NCBI RefSeq assembly: GCF_002938425.1
Contig: NZ_POQU01000027.1
Span: 1-39,831, forward strand
Source of the DNA: Blastococcus atacamensis
GTDB lineage: Bacteria; Actinomycetota; Actinomycetes; Mycobacteriales; Geodermatophilaceae
Reading direction: 5' to 3'
Length of the DNA stretch: 39,831 bases
A model generated the notes under the pieces. The model was not told the DNA's origin, ran no database searches, and saw only the letters and a program-made list of their open reading frames with translations. Every line of letters begins with the position of its first letter. The stretch's first letter is position 1. The translations under genes and the position numbers were made by a program. This document shows, piece by piece, positions 35,675 through 39,831 of the stretch.

Positions 35675-36856
35675 GTGGACGCTACTGCTCCCCCCGGCCC
35701 GTCCGCAGCCCGCGCCGAGGAGATCCGGCTCGAGGGGGTCGGCAAGGTCTTCGCCGACGGGACCGTGGGCGTCGCGGAGCTCGACCTGACCTTCACCGCG
35801 GGCGAGCTGACCGTGCTGGTGGGCCCGTCGGGTTGCGGCAAGACGACCACGATGAAGATGATCAACCGGATCATCGAGCCGACGACCGGCCGGATCCTGC
35901 TCGGCGGCGAGGACGTCACCGGAGTGGACCCCGTGCTGCTGCGCCGCCGGATCGGCTACGTGATCCAGAACGTCGGGCTCTTCCCCCACCAGACGATCCG
36001 GGCCAACATCGGCACGGTGCCGCGGCTGCTCGGTTGGGACCGGGCGCGTACCCGGGAGCGGGTGCAGGAGCTGCTCGGGCTCGTGGGCCTGGACCCCGCC
36101 GTCCACGCCGACCGCTACCCCCACCAGCTCTCCGGTGGGCAGCGGCAGCGCGCCGGCGTCGCGCGGGCTCTGGCCGCGGACCCGCCGGTGCTGCTGATGG
36201 ACGAGCCGTTCTCCGCCGTCGACCCGGTGGTCCGCGAGCGGCTGCAGACCGAGTTCCTGCGGCTGCAGGAGACCGTGCGCAAGACCATCGTGTTCGTCAC
36301 CCACGACATCGAGGAGGCCGTGCGCATCGGCGACCGCATCGCGGTGATGAGCAGCGGCGGACGGGTGGAGCAGTACGCGCCGCCCGCGGAACTGCTGGGC
36401 CGGCCGGCCAACGAGCTCGTGGCCGACTTCGTCGGAGCCGACCGGGGGCTCAAGCGGCTGGCCGTCACGGGGATCGACGTCGCCGACCTCGAGCACCCCC
36501 CGGTGGTCCGCGTCGACGACCCGCTGACCGAGGCGCGCGCCGCCCTGGTCCGCACCGGCGCCCGCTGGGCCGTCGTCCTCGACGACCGGGAGCACCTGCA
36601 CGGCTGGCTGTCGGTGGAGCGCGCCTCCGGCAGCGGCACGGTGCGCGACGTCTGCCGTCGGATGGAGGCCTGGGTGCCGGCCGGGGCGACGCTCAAGACC
36701 GCGTTCGCGCAGATGCTGCAGCTGGAGGCCGGCTGGGTCGCCGTCCTGGACGGCGACCACTTCCTCGGGGTGCTGACCCCCGAGTCGCTGCACGCCGCCC
36801 TCCGCCGCTCGGTCGAGGGCACGGTGCCCGAGACGGCCGGCGCGGCGCGCTGCTAG
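35675..36856 (+). CDS. proV: Betaine/osmoprotectant ABC transporter ATP-binding protein with CBS domains
   Basis: 393 residues from a GTG preceded by AGGAAGG. Walker A is GPSGCGKTT (50-58), the signature LSGGQRQR (152-159), Walker B VLLMDEPFSAVD, and the H-loop FVTHD (His210). The C-terminal tandem CBS domains (about 280-385; VRVDDPLTEARAALVRTGAR and LQLEAGWVAVLDGDHFLGVL) are ionic-strength or nucleotide sensors in this family. It is transcribed away from its permeases, unlike the usual operon. The stop overlaps the stop of the reductase gene on the other strand (CTAG, 36853-36856). Confidence 0.94.
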   Translation: MDATAPPGPSAARAEEIRLEGVGKVFADGTVGVAELDLTFTAGELTVLVGPSGCGKTTTMKMINRIIEPTTGRILLGGEDVTGVDPVLLRRRIGYVIQNVGLFPHQTIRANIGTVPRLLGWDRARTRERVQELLGLVGLDPAVHADRYPHQLSGGQRQRAGVARALAADPPVLLMDEPFSAVDPVVRERLQTEFLRLQETVRKTIVFVTHDIEEAVRIGDRIAVMSSGGRVEQYAPPAELLGRPANELVADFVGADRGLKRLAVTGIDVADLEHPPVVRVDDPLTEARAALVRTGARWAVVLDDREHLHGWLSVERASGSGTVRDVCRRMEAWVPAGATLKTAFAQMLQLEAGWVAVLDGDHFLGVLTPESLHAALRRSVEGTVPETAGAARC

Positions 36857-37395
36857 GAGCGGTCCTCCAGCAGCGGCCCGGTGACGCGGTAACGGGCGCC
36901 GACGAAGGCACCGTTGACGCCCGCCTCCACCAGCTGGAGGTCCAGCCTGCGCGGCAGCAGGGGCCGCCCCGCGCCGAGGGTCACCGGCGCGATGGAGACG
37001 ACGACCTCGTCCAGGAGCCCGGCCTCGGCGAACTGCCCGGCGAGGTCTCCCCCGCCCACCAGCCACAGACGCCTGCCGCCCGCCGCGGCGGTCATCGCCG
37101 CGTGCACCGGGCGCACGTCCCCGGAGGCGAACCGGATGTCCGCGCCGTCGACCAGGGCTGGGTTCCGGCTGGTCATCACCCACGCCGGCAGGGAGTAGGG
37201 CCAGTTCCCGCCTTCGTGGGCGAGCACCCACTCGTAGGTGGTCGAGCCCATGACGACCGCCCCGACGCCGGCCATGAAGGCGTCGAACCCGAACGGGCCG
37301 TCCTCGTCGTGCGGCTGGCGGAGCAACCAGTCGAGCGAGTCCTCGGGGTCGGCGAGGAAGCCGTCGAGCGTCGTGGCGGTGTAGTAGGTCAGCAC
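36853..37395 (-). CDS. Dihydrofolate reductase-like / RibD C-terminal domain protein
   Basis: 180 residues from a GTG overlapping the AraC-type gene's stop by seven bases. Family marks are the start LTYYTATTLDGFLADPEDSL, then VVMGSTTYEWVL, PAWVMTSRNPAL and LWLVGGGDLAGQFAEAGLLD, and the ending VEAGVNGAFVGARYRV. These short RibD_C proteins are NADPH-dependent reductases of unknown substrate. Overlap with the regulator suggests co-expression; the 3' end converges with proV sharing the same four bases. Confidence 0.9.
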   Translation of the reverse strand: MLTYYTATTLDGFLADPEDSLDWLLRQPHDEDGPFGFDAFMAGVGAVVMGSTTYEWVLAHEGGNWPYSLPAWVMTSRNPALVDGADIRFASGDVRPVHAAMTAAAGGRRLWLVGGGDLAGQFAEAGLLDEVVVSIAPVTLGAGRPLLPRRLDLQLVEAGVNGAFVGARYRVTGPLLEDRS

Positions 37396-38312
37396 GGTGG
37401 TCCTCCCGGTAGGGCGACGGATCTGCGGAGCCAGTCGATGGGGTCGCCGGTGTCGACCTCCCGGCCCGCGGCGCGGAGCATCTGCCGGACGAGCTGCCGG
37501 CGGTGCGCTGAGTACGTGAGGACGTGCGCGACGACGCTGCTGAGCACGAAGCTCTCCGGCGGATCGCACAGCGCGTCGATCAGCCGGTCGTCCCAGCCGC
37601 CCCGCCTGTCGACGTCACGGACGACCGCCAGCCAGCGCGGTGCGGCGGCGTCGTGCCGCTCCAGCAGCCGGCCGGGGGCGGGATCGTCGTCGCGCCCGGG
37701 CAGGTCCCGGCCCTCGATCGAGGCGAGCCAGACCTCCACGGTGAACACCAGGTGGTCGAGCACCGCCTGGACCGTCTCCTCGGGTCCGTCCCAGGGCTGC
37801 ACCACCAGGCCGGGCAGCCGGGTCGCGCGGAACTCCTCGTCGGTCAGGCCCGTCGCCTGCTCGATCACGTGCCGAGCGTCGTCCAGGCCGTGCGCCACCA
37901 GTTGCTCGGTGAGCGGGTTCATGGCGTGCTCCGTGCTCTGCACCCACAGCGACGTGGGCGGGTGGAAGTGGATGCCGTTGGGTGCCGGCAGCCAGTGGCC
38001 GGTCGTCGCGTCGACCGTGCTGGGAGCCCGGCCGAAGGCGCGGGCGAAGGCCCGGCTGAACCCCTCGACGGACTCGTAGCCCGCCGCCCAGGCGACGTCG
38101 GTGACGCTGCGGCCCTGCCGCAGCTCCCAGGCGGCGCGCTCCAGCATCACCCGCCGTCGCATGGCCACGGGCGGCTCCCCGGCGTCCCGGGTGAGCACCC
38201 GGGTGAAGTGGAACGGCGAGGTGTACGCGTCGCCGGCCATGTCGGAGAGCGTCCGGTTGTCCTCGTCGAGCACCGCGTCGAGGAGCTCGCGCAGGCGGTC
38301 CCGTCCGGTCAT
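37389..38312 (-). CDS. AraC-type regulator fused to a DinB-like domain
   Basis: 307 residues from the ATG of MTGRDRLRELLDAVLDEDNR. The N-terminal 110 residues are an AraC/XylS DNA-binding domain (HFTRVLTRDAGEPPVAMRRR and VTDVAWAAGYESVEGFSRAF). The rest has a four-helix DinB-like metal fold, with LDHLVFTVEVWLASIEGRDL and FVLSSVVAHVLTYSAHRRQL. Such fusions may sense small molecules or thiol/redox signals, but this is inference. A CAGACT box is six bases before the ATG. It overlaps the reductase gene downstream, its probable target or partner. Confidence 0.88.
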   Translation of the reverse strand: MTGRDRLRELLDAVLDEDNRTLSDMAGDAYTSPFHFTRVLTRDAGEPPVAMRRRVMLERAAWELRQGRSVTDVAWAAGYESVEGFSRAFARAFGRAPSTVDATTGHWLPAPNGIHFHPPTSLWVQSTEHAMNPLTEQLVAHGLDDARHVIEQATGLTDEEFRATRLPGLVVQPWDGPEETVQAVLDHLVFTVEVWLASIEGRDLPGRDDDPAPGRLLERHDAAAPRWLAVVRDVDRRGGWDDRLIDALCDPPESFVLSSVVAHVLTYSAHRRQLVRQMLRAAGREVDTGDPIDWLRRSVALPGGPPC

Positions 38313-38318
38313 GCCGTC

Positions 38319-38324
38319 AGTCTG
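38319..38324 (-). promoter_or_regulatory. -10 box for the AraC/DinB gene (leaderless)
   Basis: CAGACT on the minus strand, six bases before the ATG. It departs from TAnnnT in the first base, so it is weaker than the others. Confidence 0.35.
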
Positions 38325-38365
38325 GTGCGCCGCCGCCCCGAGGTGCCCGACCGATCTTGCGCAGC

Positions 38366-38881
38366 TCAGCGGACGGGTCGCTCCTCGCCCGCCGGCGGGC
38401 TCGGCGGAACGCGGCACACCGTCTCCAGCCACAGCGCGGCCGCCGTCAGCGCGGCCGAGCAGGCCAGCCCGATCACCCCGACGACCGTGTCGTTGCCGGC
38501 GGCGGCCAGCCGGCCGACTGCGGGCGCCACGTGCAGCAGCACGCCGCCCCAGATCCCGGCGAGCACCGCGCCGAGGTAGGCGCTGGCCTGCGCCAGCACG
38601 GCCAGCCGGGCCACGAGCATCGGCTCCACCGGGCGCAGCACGGCCGCCCGGCCCTCGACCGCCGTGGGCCCGCGACCGGCGCGGGCCTCCCGCTCAGCGG
38701 TCAGCCGCGACCGCAGGGTGCGGGCACCCAGGGCCTCGGCGATGGCCAGCACGCCCAGCGGCGCAGGCTGCCACCAGCGCAGCGGGGGCAGGTCCCCGTA
38801 CCAGGTGCGCACGAGCAGCCAGGCCGCGACGGCCAGGCCGGCGGCGAGGGCGACCAGGTCGCGACGACGGACGGGGGTCAC
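38366..38881 (-). CDS. DUF3180 membrane protein
   Basis: 171 residues from a GTG. Four transmembrane helices form two pairs: VALAAGLAVAAWLLVRTWYG and PLGVLAIAEALGARTL, then LAVLAQASAYLGAVLAGIWG and VVGVIGLACSAALTAAALWL. The EPMLVARLAVLAQASAYLGA block is typical of DUF3180. In actinobacteria it follows folK (Rv3605c in M. tuberculosis), seven bases downstream here. Function unknown. Confidence 0.87.
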   Translation of the reverse strand: MTPVRRRDLVALAAGLAVAAWLLVRTWYGDLPPLRWWQPAPLGVLAIAEALGARTLRSRLTAEREARAGRGPTAVEGRAAVLRPVEPMLVARLAVLAQASAYLGAVLAGIWGGVLLHVAPAVGRLAAAGNDTVVGVIGLACSAALTAAALWLETVCRVPPSPPAGEERPVR

Positions 38882-38888
38882 GGGCGGC

Positions 38889-39395
38889 TCAGTGCAGGTG
38901 GTCCCAGCGCTCGACCGCGGCGACCTCGGCCGGGTCGAGGGCGGCGACCAGCTCGGCGACCCGGCCGCGGCCCGGGAGCACGGCGGTGGGCTCGACGACG
39001 TCCCACGGGACGAGCACGAACGCGCGCTCGTGCGCCCGGGGGTGGGGCAGCGTCAGCTCCGGGTCGTCGGAGACCACCGGCTCCCCGTCGTCCCCGGTCA
39101 CGGCGACCACGTCGACGTCGAGGGTGCGCGCGCCCCAGCGGACCTCGCGGGTGCGGCCGGCCGCCCGCTCCAGCTCCTGGGCCCGTGCCAGCCAGCCGCG
39201 TGCGTCCACGTCGCCACGCACGACGGCGATCGCGTTCAGGTACGGCGGCTGCTCCACCGGTCCCCACGGCGGCGTCTCGTACAGCGTCGACCGGGCGACC
39301 AGCACGCCGTCGTCCTTGAGGGCGGTGAGCGCCGCTCGCAGCGCGGCGGCCCGGTCACCGAGGTTGGCGCCCAGCGACAGGACGGCGCGGGTCAT
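38889..39395 (-). CDS. folK: 6-hydroxymethyl-7,8-dihydropterin pyrophosphokinase
   Basis: 168 residues. Signature elements are the start RAVLSLGANLGDRAAALRAA, YETPPWGPVEQPPYLNAIAV, RTREVRWGARTLDVDVVAVT (metal-binding Asp pair) and LTLPHPRAHERAFVLVPW. It transfers pyrophosphate from ATP to the pterin made by FolB. The start overlaps the folB stop by four bases. Confidence 0.97.
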   Translation of the reverse strand: MTRAVLSLGANLGDRAAALRAALTALKDDGVLVARSTLYETPPWGPVEQPPYLNAIAVVRGDVDARGWLARAQELERAAGRTREVRWGARTLDVDVVAVTGDDGEPVVSDDPELTLPHPRAHERAFVLVPWDVVEPTAVLPGRGRVAELVAALDPAEVAAVERWDHLH

Positions 39396-39737
39396 GCGCG
39401 CGCTCGGCGGATGCTGACGGCCACGTCCTCGAAGGGGACGCCCAGCTCGGCCTCGGGCTTGTGCACGGTGATCTCCACGGCGTCGACCAGCTCGTCGGCG
39501 AGGCAGAGGTCGGCCAGCCGCTGGGCCAGGGTCTCCAGCAGGTTCACCGGCTCCCCGGCCAGCACGTGCTGCAGCTTCTGCGCCAGCTCGGCGTAGTTCA
39601 CCGTCCGCGCCAGGTCGTCGCCGGCGGCGGCCGCGGACGTGTCGAGCTCGAGCACGGCGTCGACGAGGAACAGCTGCCCGCGTTCGCGCTCGAACGCGTA
39701 GACGCCGTGGTGGGCGTGCGCACGGATGCCGCGGACG
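39392..39737 (-). CDS. folB: Dihydroneopterin aldolase, 5' end cut by the adapter
   Basis: 115 codons of FolB remain: VRGIRAHAHHGVYAFERERG, then DAVLELDTSAAA, TVNYAELAQKLQHVL, NLLETLAQRLADLC and VDAVEITVHKPEAELGVPFE. The catalytic region HHGV and the Glu-Lys pair are present. An apparent ATG (39752-39754) lies inside the Nextera adapter and is not the real start; about five native residues are missing. It makes 6-hydroxymethyl-dihydropterin for FolK. Confidence 0.93.
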
Positions 39738-39831
39738 CTGTCTCTTCTACCCATCTGACGCTGCCGACGAAGAGGATAGTTGAGAACTCGGTGGTGGAAG
39801 ATTCATAAAAAAAAAAAAATACATCAGACAA
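39738..39831. other. Non-genomic end: adapter plus low-complexity sequence
   Basis: Positions 39738-39770 are the reverse complement of the Nextera Read 1 adapter with two substitutions. The following 61 bases end in a run of A and are unlike the genome. The same adapter type occurs at both ends, in opposite orientation. Confidence 0.93.

Noticed and set aside
39738-39754. ATG at 39752-39754 as the folB start
   Set aside because: It lies inside the Nextera adapter; the first five residues it gives are adapter-derived.

Overview
The window is a cloned or tagmented fragment of a very GC-rich actinobacterial chromosome. Lsr2, CarD, DisA, ClpC, DUF3263 and DUF3180 proteins, many GTG starts and near-saturated G/C third codon positions all point to Actinomycetota. 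The protein set and repeat style look most like Geodermatophilaceae (Blastococcus, Geodermatophilus, Modestobacter), but that family call is inference. Both ends carry non-genomic sequence: a Nextera-type Tn5 adapter lies at 84-116 and again, inverted, at 39738-39770, with low-complexity A/T-rich sequence outside each. Genomic sequence runs from about 117 to 39737, so the first gene and folB are cut at the adapters.

Left part (117-11.2 kb): mixed genes. These are a partial unknown ORF, DUF3263, a RarD-type exporter divergent from a DUF5313 protein, tRNA-Thr(TGT), the RNA repair pair hen1-pnkp (hen1 broken by an in-frame TAG), DUF2695, a membrane protein, a FetB-type permease, an HtrA/PepD serine protease and a DUF445 membrane protein.

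Middle (11.2-32.3 kb): a housekeeping block that follows, as I recall it, the Mycobacterium tuberculosis Rv3579c-Rv3604c order. On the minus strand are rlmB, cysS, ispF, ispD and carD. On the plus strand are ubiA-like, lpqE-like, radA and disA. Then come a Rv3587c-like protein (-), mutY (+), clpC, lsr2, lysS, coaX, panD, panC and a DUF2520-type dehydrogenase (-), an SDR (+) and a coiled-coil membrane protein (-). It covers tRNA charging and modification, non-mevalonate isoprenoid synthesis, pantothenate/CoA synthesis, DNA repair with c-di-AMP signalling, proteolysis and nucleoid silencing.

Right part (32.4-39.7 kb): DUF1684 (+) and a betaine/osmoprotectant ABC importer lie inside the otherwise conserved folB-folK-DUF3180 to Rv3604c-like interval. 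The importer's ATPase is divergent from its two permeases and binding protein. A RibD-type reductase with an AraC/DinB-like regulator follows, then DUF3180, folK and truncated folB.

The strongest unexplained signals are: (1) a four-copy intergenic stem-loop family, always starting at the stop codon of a minus-strand gene, with an outer stem whose sequence varies while pairing is kept; (2) a betaine-binding protein whose two halves appear circularly permuted; (3) an amber codon exactly between the two functional halves of Hen1; (4) repeated TAnnnT boxes 6-8 nt before start codons, indicating many leaderless mRNAs.
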